DNA of 7,866 nt from an uncultured Clostridia bacterium (lineage in GTDB: Bacteria; Bacillota; Clostridia; Christensenellales; Borkfalkiaceae), in NCBI GenBank assembly GCA_947627125.1, contig CANQUY010000083.1:1-7866 (forward strand). The letters are read 5' to 3'. Below the pieces are notes generated by a model. The model did not search any database. It saw only the letters and a program-made list of their open reading frames with translations, and was not told the DNA's origin. How positions within the stretch are numbered: position 1 is the stretch's first letter; each line of letters starts with the position of its first letter. The position numbers and the translations under genes are program-made. This document shows, in pieces, positions 1 through 6,723 of the stretch.

Positions 1-124
1 CTGCGCGTGGCAGGGTCGCCCTGCCTAAGCGCACTCAATTTGCCGCATACCTGCGGCTTCCTGCCCCTGTGAAAAACGGAGCTGTCGGCCGCACAAGTCA
101 TTGTGGAATACGGCACTTAACCCC
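1..124. other. Left-edge non-coding stretch with small hairpins
   Basis: No gene is recognised here. Two short perfect stems are visible: GGCAGGG/CCCTGCC (9-15 with 19-25, loop TCG), which may extend through GCGC at 3-6 and 29-32, and GCCGCA/TGCGGC (42-47 with 52-57). Such closely spaced GC-rich stems look like an intergenic repeat element, or the start of a structured region running off the left edge. A minus-strand reading frame is open from an ATG at 101 to the edge, but it has no ribosome binding site and no recognisable domain, so it is not called as a gene. Confidence 0.4.
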
Positions 125-162
125 TCGATGAATTCTTTTCGCCCTTGAAAAGAATTCATCGA
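125..162. repeat. Perfect 16-bp inverted repeat downstream of ppx
   Basis: The left arm (125-140, TCGATGAATTCTTTTC) and right arm (147-162) are exact reverse complements around a 6-base loop (GCCCTT). Each arm contains GAATTC. On the minus strand the structure begins five bases after the ppx stop codon. This is where a terminator would be expected, but no T run follows on either strand, so it is not a canonical rho-independent terminator. It may act as a transcript 3'-end stabilising hairpin, a weak bidirectional terminator or a protein-binding palindrome. Confidence 0.85.
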
Positions 163-166
163 ATCT

Positions 167-1678
167 TTACAGTATCTCAAGATTCTTCTTGAATTGCTTC
201 TTGAATTCGGGGGCGGCGAGCATGGCCTGGCGGATCTCCAGCGCCGCGTCGCCGGCGAGCTCCGTCTTCATGATGACGGAATCCCCCAAAACGTCGCAGT
301 TGATCCCCTTCACGACGCCCTTGCCGCTGCGGTCGAGGCATTCCGCGATCCGAAGAAGGATCCCCAGCTTTTTCACGATGTCGAGGTCGTCCTCCGACAC
401 GATGTCCTTATACTTGGCCCAATCGGAGAGGTTGATGTCCTCCTTCTTGTGGCATCCCGCAACAAAGGCGGCGAGGACGATCTCGCGGTGGGTCGCGCCG
501 TACAGCCCCGCATTCAGAATGATATAGCGGCTGTGCTCCTGATGATTGTAGTAGCGCACGCGCAGGCCCGCATTGTGCAGGCTCGCCGCGATCTTGAGCA
601 CCTTGAGGTAGATCCGCGGGAACTTGTGCAGCACGCGGAGCTGTTTGAAGAGCTGGATGGCGAGATGCACCGTATTTTCGACGTGCTTCGCGTCGCAGCC
701 GTAATATTTCACATGTGTGTTGAGGGAATAGGACAGCACGTCCGAAATGGGCCGTTCCGCCGTGATCGGCACCGCCTGGTTGAATAAAATGCCCTCGCGG
801 AGCCCGCTGCCCGAGATCGTGAAGGACTCGATTTGCAGAAAGTCCGTAAACGCCTTGATGATGGCGAGCGCGGCGGGCATGATATCCGCACGGTTCGGGG
901 AGAGCCCGCGGATGCGCTTGCGCTTTTCGACGTCCAAAACGCGCACCATCTCATAGATAGAGCGGAAATCTTCGGTCTGGAATTGATAGTTATGCACGGT
1001 ATTCAGCGGATATTTCCGCACGATACGGTTGATCTTATAGAGATTGCGGAAGGACCCGCCCACGCCGATCATCTGCGTGTCGGGCTCCACCGCGGCGAGC
1101 CAGTCGATCTTCTTGAACTGCTCGGTGAAAAACTCCTCGATGCGAGCCGTCTGCTCCTCGGGGGTGCCGTCGTCCTTGAAGAGGTCGGTGAGCGTCACCG
1201 CGCCGAAGGGAAGAGAGCTGTATTGCAGGACGCTCCTGCGGTTGTAGTAGATGATCTTGGTGCTGCCGCCGCCGATCTCGAGAACGATCCCCTTGGGGAT
1301 ATCCATCGAGTTGATCACGCCGCGGTAAACGAGCGTCGCCTCCGCTTCCTCCGAAAGGACCTCGAAGCGGATCCCCACCGTCGCCTGTATCTCGTCGAGG
1401 AAGGAACGCTGGTTCTTTGCACGGCGGACCGCCGCCGTCGCAACGGCGATGATCCTCTCGACCCCGCTCGCGTCGCAGAGCCGTTTAAACATTTTGAGTG
1501 CGCTGATGGTTTCGGCCACTCTCTGCGGCTTCAAAAAGCCGTCCCTGTCCATATCCTGTCCGAGACGCACGCTCTCCTTGAGCTCGTCAGTAACAACAAA
1601 ATAGTTCTCGTCGAAGATCTCGGCGATCACAAGGCGGGCAGAATTTGACCCCAAATCGATGATTCCAATTTTCTCCAT
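167..1678 (-). CDS. ppx: Ppx/GppA family exopolyphosphatase / pppGpp phosphatase
   Basis: This 503-residue protein is about the usual length of full-size Ppx/GppA enzymes. These cytoplasmic enzymes remove terminal phosphate from inorganic polyphosphate and/or convert pppGpp to ppGpp, linking phosphate storage to the stringent response. The N-terminal actin-like ATPase fold is clear. Phosphate-1 is IDLGSNSARLVI (residues 7-18). The Glu-rich segment LSEEAEATLVYRG (108-120) precedes phosphate-2, LEIGGGSTKI (133-142). Then come GVGGSFRNLYKI (205-216), GLSPNRADIMPAA (258-270) and SGSGLREGILFN (289-300). The C-terminal HD-like domain (about 320-503) reads LHNAG (367-371), QEHSRYIILNA (380-390) and AGCHKK (407-412). 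The usual HD pair is therefore HN. The ATG start is preceded by AGGTGA at a short but acceptable spacing. No ppk lies in the window, so polyphosphate and pppGpp cannot be told apart as substrate. The family call is firm; the symbol is a family-level choice. Confidence 0.93.
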   Translation of the reverse strand: MEKIGIIDLGSNSARLVIAEIFDENYFVVTDELKESVRLGQDMDRDGFLKPQRVAETISALKMFKRLCDASGVERIIAVATAAVRRAKNQRSFLDEIQATVGIRFEVLSEEAEATLVYRGVINSMDIPKGIVLEIGGGSTKIIYYNRRSVLQYSSLPFGAVTLTDLFKDDGTPEEQTARIEEFFTEQFKKIDWLAAVEPDTQMIGVGGSFRNLYKINRIVRKYPLNTVHNYQFQTEDFRSIYEMVRVLDVEKRKRIRGLSPNRADIMPAALAIIKAFTDFLQIESFTISGSGLREGILFNQAVPITAERPISDVLSYSLNTHVKYYGCDAKHVENTVHLAIQLFKQLRVLHKFPRIYLKVLKIAASLHNAGLRVRYYNHQEHSRYIILNAGLYGATHREIVLAAFVAGCHKKEDINLSDWAKYKDIVSEDDLDIVKKLGILLRIAECLDRSGKGVVKGINCDVLGDSVIMKTELAGDAALEIRQAMLAAPEFKKQFKKNLEIL

Positions 1679-1752
1679 ATCGTCACCTGTCGCAATTTTG
1701 CGGAATCTTACCCCGTAGGGCCCTTTTGCTGATATTTCCCTATTCTATACAA

Positions 1753-1767
1753 AATTACATTGTAATT
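1753..1767. promoter_or_regulatory. 15-bp perfect palindrome, possible operator
   Basis: AATTACATTGTAATT is a perfect palindrome (7+1+7). Its right end overlaps the predicted -10 element of the ppx promoter, and the rest covers the expected transcription start. That is the usual place for a repressor operator. No regulator gene lies next to it and I cannot match it to a named family. AT-rich DNA also produces such palindromes by chance. Confidence 0.3.
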
Positions 1768-1793
1768 CTACCATACAGCTTAAGTTTTGTCCA
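1765..1793 (-). promoter_or_regulatory. Sigma-A-type promoter for ppx
   Basis: Read on the minus strand, TGGACA (1793-1788) is followed by a 17-bp spacer and TAGAAT (1770-1765). Each hexamer matches its consensus at five of six positions. A TG one base upstream of the -10 makes it an extended -10 promoter. The expected start, near 1758, leaves a leader of about 80 bases before the ppx ATG. The leader carries only small potential stems, and I see no riboswitch. Confidence 0.6.
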
Positions 1794-1834
1794 TACCCTT
1801 TTTGAAAATTTTTTTCTTTTTTGCAAAAATTTAC

Positions 1835-1856
1835 ATGATTTTTCACAAAAAATCAT
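1835..1856 (-). terminator. AT-rich hairpin at the end of the TSUP pair
   Basis: ATGATTTTT (1835-1843) and AAAAATCAT (1848-1856) form a perfect 9-bp stem with a CACA loop, overlapping the TGA stop of the downstream TSUP gene. On the minus strand a T5 run follows a few bases later. The stem has only two G:C pairs, so termination would be weak. It is placed correctly to separate the TSUP transcript from ppx, which has its own promoter just beyond. Confidence 0.35.
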
Positions 1857-2233
1857 ATGCGCGGGCGTCCTTTGGGGGAGAACGCGCGCCGCAGGCGGGC
1901 AAGCGAAAGGCAGATGAGAAACACGCCGAAGGAGAGCTTTAAAAGCGCGGACGGGATATACCCCGCGCAGACGGAAAAGAGCGCGGAGGTGAGAAGGGCG
2001 GGCAGGGCGACGGGAACGGCCTCCCTTCCCTTGACGAGCCCGCACTTGGCATGCACGGAGAGGGCGACGATGGACATCGGCACGAAGGAGAGGAGGTTGA
2101 TCCCCTGCGCCGCGCCCTGTTCCACCCCCAAAAAGAGGACGAGGATGGGAATGAGCGCCGTCCCTCCCCCCATTCCCATGCCGCCGAGGAGGCCGCCCGC
2201 AACGCCCGCGAGAAAGAAGAGGTAAAAGGACAT
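1853..2233 (-). CDS. Half-size TSUP (TauE/SafE) family membrane protein, second of a pair
   Basis: This 126-residue, strongly hydrophobic protein looks like one repeat half of the TSUP (TauE/SafE) transporters, which move sulfite, sulfoacetate, thiosulfate or related anions. The glycine-rich helix GGLLGGMGMGGGTALIPIL (residues 13-31) matches the family signature, followed by QGINLLSF (43-50). Four helices are likely at about 4-36, 46-62, 72-90 and 94-113, with a short basic tail. Normal TSUP proteins are about 250 residues with two such halves. The start codon overlaps the stop of the upstream half by one base (TGATG) and has no clear Shine-Dalgarno site of its own, so it is probably translated by coupling. 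It likely forms a heterodimer with its neighbour. The substrate cannot be read from sequence. Confidence 0.85.
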   Translation of the reverse strand: MSFYLFFLAGVAGGLLGGMGMGGGTALIPILVLFLGVEQGAAQGINLLSFVPMSIVALSVHAKCGLVKGREAVPVALPALLTSALFSVCAGYIPSALLKLSFGVFLICLSLARLRRAFSPKGRPRI

Positions 2234-2589
2234 CAGAAAACCATGCCAATGCCCGCGGCGAGCATCAGGATCCCGAAGAGCACATCCGCCGCCCGCACGG
2301 GGAGAAGGGGCAGAAGTTTCGCCCCGAAATATCCGCCGAGCATGACGCCGAGCGCCGACGGAATGAGCCGCGGAAGGGGGACCCTCCCCGTAAAGAGGTA
2401 GACGGCTCCGCTCAGGGCGGTGGCGGGGAGAACGGCGGCGATCGCCGTTGCATGGGCCGCGCGCGTGGGGAGGGAACGTTCCAGAAGAGGCACGGCCACC
2501 ATTCCTCCCCCGCCGCCGAAGAGGCCGTTCACCGCGCCGAGCAGGGCTCCGCTCCGCACGCTTCTTCCAAGATCCGATCCTTTTCGCAT
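2233..2589 (-). CDS. Half-size TSUP (TauE/SafE) family membrane protein, first of a pair
   Basis: This 118-residue hydrophobic protein has the TSUP signature GAVNGLFGGGGGMVAVPLL (residues 18-36). A helix follows through ATAIAAVLPATALSGAVYLF (47-66), then two more at about 73-95 and 99-117, giving four helices. That is half of a normal two-repeat TSUP transporter. The start is well supported: a strong AGGGGGA ribosome binding site lies just upstream of the ATG. It is the promoter-proximal member and its stop is shared with the start of the second half. Both halves keep the glycine-rich signature and neither has an internal stop. This favours a genuine two-subunit transporter over a broken single gene, though fission of an ancestral gene by a point mutation cannot be excluded. 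Confidence 0.85.
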   Translation of the reverse strand: MRKGSDLGRSVRSGALLGAVNGLFGGGGGMVAVPLLERSLPTRAAHATAIAAVLPATALSGAVYLFTGRVPLPRLIPSALGVMLGGYFGAKLLPLLPVRAADVLFGILMLAAGIGMVF

Positions 2590-2648
2590 TTCTTCCCCCT
2601 TTTCCGCCCGAAAACCCCTCGCGGCGGACCTTCTTTTTTGAAAAGTAT

Positions 2649-2690
2649 GTGACTTTTGAAAAAAATTTCTCTTTTTTTGATTGAAGTCAC
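2649..2690. repeat. Inverted repeat in the divergent intergenic region
   Basis: GTGACTT (2649-2655) is mirrored by AAGTCAC (2684-2690). Inside these, a run of A (from 2659) faces a run of T (2672-2678), so a long imperfect hairpin or cruciform is possible. It lies between the TSUP pair and the promoter of the large lipoprotein. It may be an operator for either gene or simply A/T-tract DNA. No clear promoter for the TSUP pair could be assigned in this region. Confidence 0.45.
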
Positions 2691-2700
2691 GCGGAATTGC

Positions 2701-2729
2701 TTGCTAAGAATTGCATTTTATATTAAAAT
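2701..2729 (+). promoter_or_regulatory. Probable sigma-A promoter for the lipoprotein gene
   Basis: TTGCTA (2701-2706), a 17-bp spacer and TAAAAT (2724-2729) give a four-of-six -35 and a five-of-six -10. An overlapping alternative is TTGCTT (2697-2702) with TATATT (2719-2724) and a 16-bp spacer. Either would start transcription near 2730-2737, leaving a leader of about 60 bases. Confidence 0.5.
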
Positions 2730-2753
2730 AGGGACGTAACTCAAAAAATGCAG

Positions 2754-2778
2754 CGGCGGGCCCCGAGGGCTCCCGCCG
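2754..2778. promoter_or_regulatory. GC-rich hairpin in the lipoprotein leader
   Basis: CGGCGGG (2754-2760) pairs with CCCGCCG (2772-2778), with three further pairs inside across a small bulge. It ends three bases before the ribosome binding site AAAGGA (2781-2786), which is seven bases from the ATG. As a leader hairpin it could influence translation or mRNA stability. Read on the minus strand, the same stem is followed within a few bases by T6, so it could instead stop antisense transcription leaving the large gene. Its role is not resolved. Confidence 0.45.
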
Positions 2779-2793
2779 TAAAAGGATGGAAAT

Positions 2794-5700
2794 ATGGCAA
2801 AACACTTTTTTCATGGGAAACGCAGGGGGACGCTCGTAGCGCTCTCCGCCGCGCTGTGCGCTACCCTTACGCTGGGCATGCTTGCGGCCTGCGGCGGGAC
2901 CGAGGGCGGCAACGGAGATACCGATGACGACGAGGATGAGCAGACCGTATCCGCGACGGATACCCAACTCCTCCGCAACGGCAACTTTGAATTCTTCTCC
3001 GAGAGGGACACAAAACTCGAGGACAAGCGTTCGTTCATCTCCTCGCCCACGAGCTGGTCGTTCACGTCCGGCTCCCCTTCCTCCATCACCGCCTCCGGGA
3101 TCGTCAATACGGAGGAGTGGGCAAACGAACTTACGAAATCGGCCTACAGCCTCGTGCCCGAGGGCGCGGAAGATGAGATCGGCACCAACGAGAGCTCGAC
3201 GACGTTCACCGCAAAGGAACTCACCGAGGACGCTGCCGCAAACGCCGAGGCGCATTGGGAAGAGGCGAGCGTATACGACCGCCTTCTTTTCTACAAGTAC
3301 TACGGCGTCGATTCGGCGGATGAATTCTCACTGTACAGCGACTACAAGTATTCCATCGACTATGAGGATGTCCAATATCTGAAGTCCGACTTTACAGACA
3401 AGGAGAAGCTCCCCACGCCGAGAACGGGCGCAAAGGACGGCGAAAATTCCGTCCTCATGATCCACAACAAGCGCATCTCGGACGACGTCTTGGGTACCGC
3501 GCAGTACTACACCTCCTCCACGACGATCACCATCGAAGCGGGCGCGGCGGCGGAGATCTCCGTCTGGGTCCGCACGGACGATCTGTATCACTGGTTCGAC
3601 GCGGAGCACACCGTGGGCGAAAAGGAAGAGGTCCAATCCAAGGGAGGCGCGTATATCGGCGTCATCAACACCGTCGGCGGGCAGACCCTTCCCGAAATGC
3701 AGATCAAGAATATCCGCACGGGCGGCGAATGGCAGCAGTACACCATCCATGTGCGCGGCAACACCTACGCCACGACGACGTTCCGCATCAAGCTCGGCCT
3801 CGGGCAGGGCACTTCCTCCGATAACCGCTACGAGAATGTAGACGGCTACGCTTTCTTCGACGATATCGTCGTCACCAAGACGCGCGCCGCCGCATACGAC
3901 GGGAAAACCGCGAACGTTCTCTACAAATGCGACATCAACTCCGACTCCAAGGATAAGATCTTCGACCGCGACAAACAGCACGACGCCAACGTCTATGCGC
4001 TCGACCTTCTCTCCGACGATTTCAACGCCCTCACCATGGGCCAGCTCACGGGGGACTTCAGCGAAGGGCTGACCTCCGAGAAAGTTTCCGAAAACAAGAC
4101 GTATTACTCCTATATCGAGGATAACCGCACGGACGGCACGACGCCGGAAGCACAGCAGAGCGTTGTCGGCATCATGACGTACGGCGAACTCAAGACGAAA
4201 GCAAACTCGAACGGCTACCTCAAGAACATTTTCAAGACGGACTTCGAGGACAAGTTCCCCTTCACCGCGTCGAACGGCGTGAAGGACGACGTCCCCGTGC
4301 TCATGCTCCTCTCCACCAACGGCGCGGCCTACACGGCGACGGTGAAGAACAATGAGCTCTTCACCCTCCAGCCCAATACGAGAAAAATCGTTTCCTTCTT
4401 CGTCAAGACGTGGGACGTCCGCTCGGGCAGGGGCGCAGGGGTGACCCTCGTGGACGGCGAAGAAAAGACTTCCATCTCCCCCTTCGACTCCAAGACGGTT
4501 TCCCCCGTCACGATCGACAGCACGAAGGAAGAGCTCACCGATATCTACAAGGGCTGGGTGCAGTGCTTCTTCTTTGTTTCCAACGATACGGAAACTGCCA
4601 AGACGTTCTACCTCAACTTCACCTTCGGCACAACGACGGTACAGGGCACGAGCGCGGCGGATTACTGCGACGGCTATGCGGCCTTCACCGATTTCAAGAT
4701 GATGGACCTCACCAAGACGCAGTACGGCTATGCCTCCACGGGCACCTATGCGCAGAAGGTTTCCCTGACCTCCTATGCGCAGGATGATTCCCACTTCGAC
4801 ACGGCGTCCGCCTCCTCCAATATCAAGGAAGATCTTGCGGCTCCCTCCTCCTTCACGGGCGCAGTCGCGGGCTCCAACCTCTTCACCGAAAACGGCAACA
4901 ACAACGAAGTTCCCGCGGGCGTTTACGCAGGGCTTCTCAGAAAGGAATACGCAGAGAACTATATGAAGAACAACTCCGACTGGGCGACCAAGCTCAGCGG
5001 CGTTGCGGGAACGACTTCGGATGCAGACGCATGGTGGGGCAAGCTGTTCGGCGAAAACGGCGGCACGAGCCCCCGCGAGGCCAACCAGCCCCTCGTCATC
5101 ATGAACGCCTCCTCCGCTCCCACGGCTTCCTACGGCTTCATCAGCCGCACGATGGAAACTACGATCTCCGCAAACAGCTCGCAGCGTATCTCCCTCCGCA
5201 TTAAGGTTTCAAAGGGCGCAACGGCGTACATTTACCTGCTCGACACGTCCGACCTCACCAACGGGCTCGACACCATGCTCTCCCCCGCTGTTCCCGCTCT
5301 CACCTATTGGTATGACGACGACGGCAACATTCTCCGCTGCGATCCCGACAGCAAGGATTTCAACAAGAAAGCGGACGTCCTCTTCTATCTCGAGTCGAAC
5401 GGGCTCTACAGCTCGAAGGATAGCTCCGATACCAAGCTGTACACGAACTTCGCAAACTACACGAAGGACGAGAACGGAAACCTCATCACTTCCGACAAGA
5501 TGACCGCGTTCTACTACAACGAAGCGGACGGAAAGTACTACGGCTATTTGGACGACGACGGCAACTACACGCAGGAAGTCACCCAGCTTCCCACCGAATA
5601 CGAGGGCGCAAGCATTCTCCGCTACAACTATCAGGATGCGGACAGCAAGAAGTACGAGAGCGTCATCTCAGTCACGGGAACAGACGCCAACGCGGATAAG

Positions 5701-6489
5701 TGGATCGACGTGAACTTCTATGTCCGCACGGGCAGCGCTTCCAAGACCTACCGCCTCGAAGTTTGGGCGGGCGACCGCACCAATGCGCAGGACGGGCTCC
5801 CCGCAGGCGGCTATGTGTTCTTCGACGCCTACAGCTCCGGTTCCATCTCCAACTTTGAATCGCTCCGCGACGGCGACGTCGGCGCAAAGGGCCTTCTCCT
5901 CGAAAAGGATGCCAACAAGCTCAGCGGCGATCCCGAAAAGCTCAACGAGAACCTCGCGCTCTACTACACCTTCTCCTTCTTCGATTCCGCAAGCTATCTC
6001 CGCCACGACAGAGAGCATGAGGAAGTGGATTACAACAAGTGGGAGAACTACAAGCAGTCCTCCTACGAGGAAGGAACGGTTTGGCTCAAGTGCTACGACG
6101 AGGACGGAACGCTCTACGGCGCGGATGGCTATCCGGCAAATCCCTCCTACTCGATCTATCTTGACTTCACCCCGCTCGAACAGAGCGTCACGGCTTCCGT
6201 GCCCGATGAAACTCCCGACGAGGAACCGAAAGAAGAGGACGAGAACAACAATTCCGAAACGAATATCTGGCTTGTGCTCTCCTCCTCCGTGCTCGCGCTC
6301 GTCACGATCTTCGCAGTCGTAGCGGTCATTGTCCGCACCGTGCTCAACAAGAAGCACAAGAACGGCTCCCCTGCGAAGAAGCAGGTGAAGAGAACGAGGC
6401 CCGCACCCGTCGCACCCGCGGCGCCCGAGGCTCCCGCCGAAACGCCTTCGCCCAAGAAGGACAACGGCCCCGATCCTTACGACGACTAA
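2794..6489 (+). CDS. Large surface lipoprotein with three jelly-roll-like segments and a C-terminal membrane span
   Basis: This 1231-residue protein has no family name I can give with confidence. A basic N-terminus and hydrophobic stretch end in the lipobox L30-A-A-C33, so Cys33 should be lipidated after export. An acidic, Gly-rich linker follows. Three segments then resemble galactose-binding or CBM4/9-type jelly rolls. The first opens with LLRNGNFEF and ends in GYAFFDDI (residues 351-358). The second ends in GYAAFTDF (627-634). The third ends in GYVFFDAY (1006-1013). Each has a preceding strand of the ISVWVRT or IVSFFVKT kind, plus Trp and Tyr residues. An acidic linker (about 1140-1155) leads to a hydrophobic helix (1158-1180), then a Lys/Arg-rich, Pro/Ala-rich tail. 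Glycan binding at the cell surface is an inference; no catalytic domain is recognised. The start is supported by AAAGGA seven bases upstream. The gene stands alone between its own promoter and a strong terminator. Confidence 0.88.
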   Translation: MAKHFFHGKRRGTLVALSAALCATLTLGMLAACGGTEGGNGDTDDDEDEQTVSATDTQLLRNGNFEFFSERDTKLEDKRSFISSPTSWSFTSGSPSSITASGIVNTEEWANELTKSAYSLVPEGAEDEIGTNESSTTFTAKELTEDAAANAEAHWEEASVYDRLLFYKYYGVDSADEFSLYSDYKYSIDYEDVQYLKSDFTDKEKLPTPRTGAKDGENSVLMIHNKRISDDVLGTAQYYTSSTTITIEAGAAAEISVWVRTDDLYHWFDAEHTVGEKEEVQSKGGAYIGVINTVGGQTLPEMQIKNIRTGGEWQQYTIHVRGNTYATTTFRIKLGLGQGTSSDNRYENVDGYAFFDDIVVTKTRAAAYDGKTANVLYKCDINSDSKDKIFDRDKQHDANVYALDLLSDDFNALTMGQLTGDFSEGLTSEKVSENKTYYSYIEDNRTDGTTPEAQQSVVGIMTYGELKTKANSNGYLKNIFKTDFEDKFPFTASNGVKDDVPVLMLLSTNGAAYTATVKNNELFTLQPNTRKIVSFFVKTWDVRSGRGAGVTLVDGEEKTSISPFDSKTVSPVTIDSTKEELTDIYKGWVQCFFFVSNDTETAKTFYLNFTFGTTTVQGTSAADYCDGYAAFTDFKMMDLTKTQYGYASTGTYAQKVSLTSYAQDDSHFDTASASSNIKEDLAAPSSFTGAVAGSNLFTENGNNNEVPAGVYAGLLRKEYAENYMKNNSDWATKLSGVAGTTSDADAWWGKLFGENGGTSPREANQPLVIMNASSAPTASYGFISRTMETTISANSSQRISLRIKVSKGATAYIYLLDTSDLTNGLDTMLSPAVPALTYWYDDDGNILRCDPDSKDFNKKADVLFYLESNGLYSSKDSSDTKLYTNFANYTKDENGNLITSDKMTAFYYNEADGKYYGYLDDDGNYTQEVTQLPTEYEGASILRYNYQDADSKKYESVISVTGTDANADKWIDVNFYVRTGSASKTYRLEVWAGDRTNAQDGLPAGGYVFFDAYSSGSISNFESLRDGDVGAKGLLLEKDANKLSGDPEKLNENLALYYTFSFFDSASYLRHDREHEEVDYNKWENYKQSSYEEGTVWLKCYDEDGTLYGADGYPANPSYSIYLDFTPLEQSVTASVPDETPDEEPKEEDENNNSETNIWLVLSSSVLALVTIFAVVAVIVRTVLNKKHKNGSPAKKQVKRTRPAPVAPAAPEAPAETPSPKKDNGPDPYDD

Positions 6490-6496
6490 AACATTT

Positions 6497-6529
6497 CCCC
6501 CTCGCAACCTTGCGAGGGGGTATTTTTTT
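6497..6529 (+). terminator. Rho-independent terminator of the lipoprotein gene
   Basis: A perfect 10-bp stem (CCCCCTCGCA with TGCGAGGGGG, 6497-6506 and 6511-6520) with a four-base loop is followed by TA and seven T residues (6523-6529). It begins eight bases after the TAA stop. This is a textbook intrinsic terminator for the plus strand; the opposite side has only a short interrupted A/T stretch. Confidence 0.95.
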
Positions 6530-6594
6530 ATACTTATATGCTTTTTTCACTCTCTCCGCCCCGCGCGCTCATCCTGCACCCGCGCGCCCCGCGT

Positions 6595-6688
6595 CATTCC
6601 AATTACGTCATGGTGAGCGCAGTCGAACCATCACCTTATTATAATGCGGTGATCCTTCGACTACGCTCAGGATGACGTAATCAGAATG
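6595..6688. repeat. 94-bp imperfect inverted repeat (REP/MITE-like element)
   Basis: The arms pair over most of their length: CATTC/GAATG (6595-6599, 6684-6688), ATTACGTCA/TGACGTAAT (6602-6610, 6673-6681), TGAGCG/CGCTCA, AGTCGAA/TTCGACT and ATCACC/GGTGAT (6630-6635, 6648-6653). Small internal mismatches separate these blocks. The loop (6636-6647) contains TTATTATAA. Blocks like CCTTCGACTACGCTCAGGA are, from memory, widespread in intergenic repeats of many bacterial genomes, so this is probably a dispersed non-coding element. It lies between the ends of two convergent genes and could also act as a transcript 3'-end structure. No terminal target duplication was confirmed. Confidence 0.8.
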
Positions 6689-6723
6689 CTTCTACCGTCA
6701 TCAACAAGTTAAATCGCACCCCC

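Noticed and set aside
1..101. Small minus-strand ORF starting at 101 and running off the left edge
   Set aside because: About 33 codons with no Shine-Dalgarno site and overlapping two hairpins. It has no recognisable domain and more likely belongs to an intergenic repeat.
833..1648. A 271-codon plus-strand open frame opposite ppx
   Set aside because: It lies wholly antisense to a gene with clear Ppx/GppA motifs, has no recognised domain, and its His/Asp/Arg/Leu-rich composition is typical of an antisense shadow.
3328..4794. A 488-codon open frame on the minus strand inside the lipoprotein gene
   Set aside because: It is a mirror of the real plus-strand gene, caused by its GC-rich third positions. 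The product is Arg/Val/Gly-rich with no domain, and the plus-strand frame has signal peptide, membrane helix, ribosome binding site and terminator.
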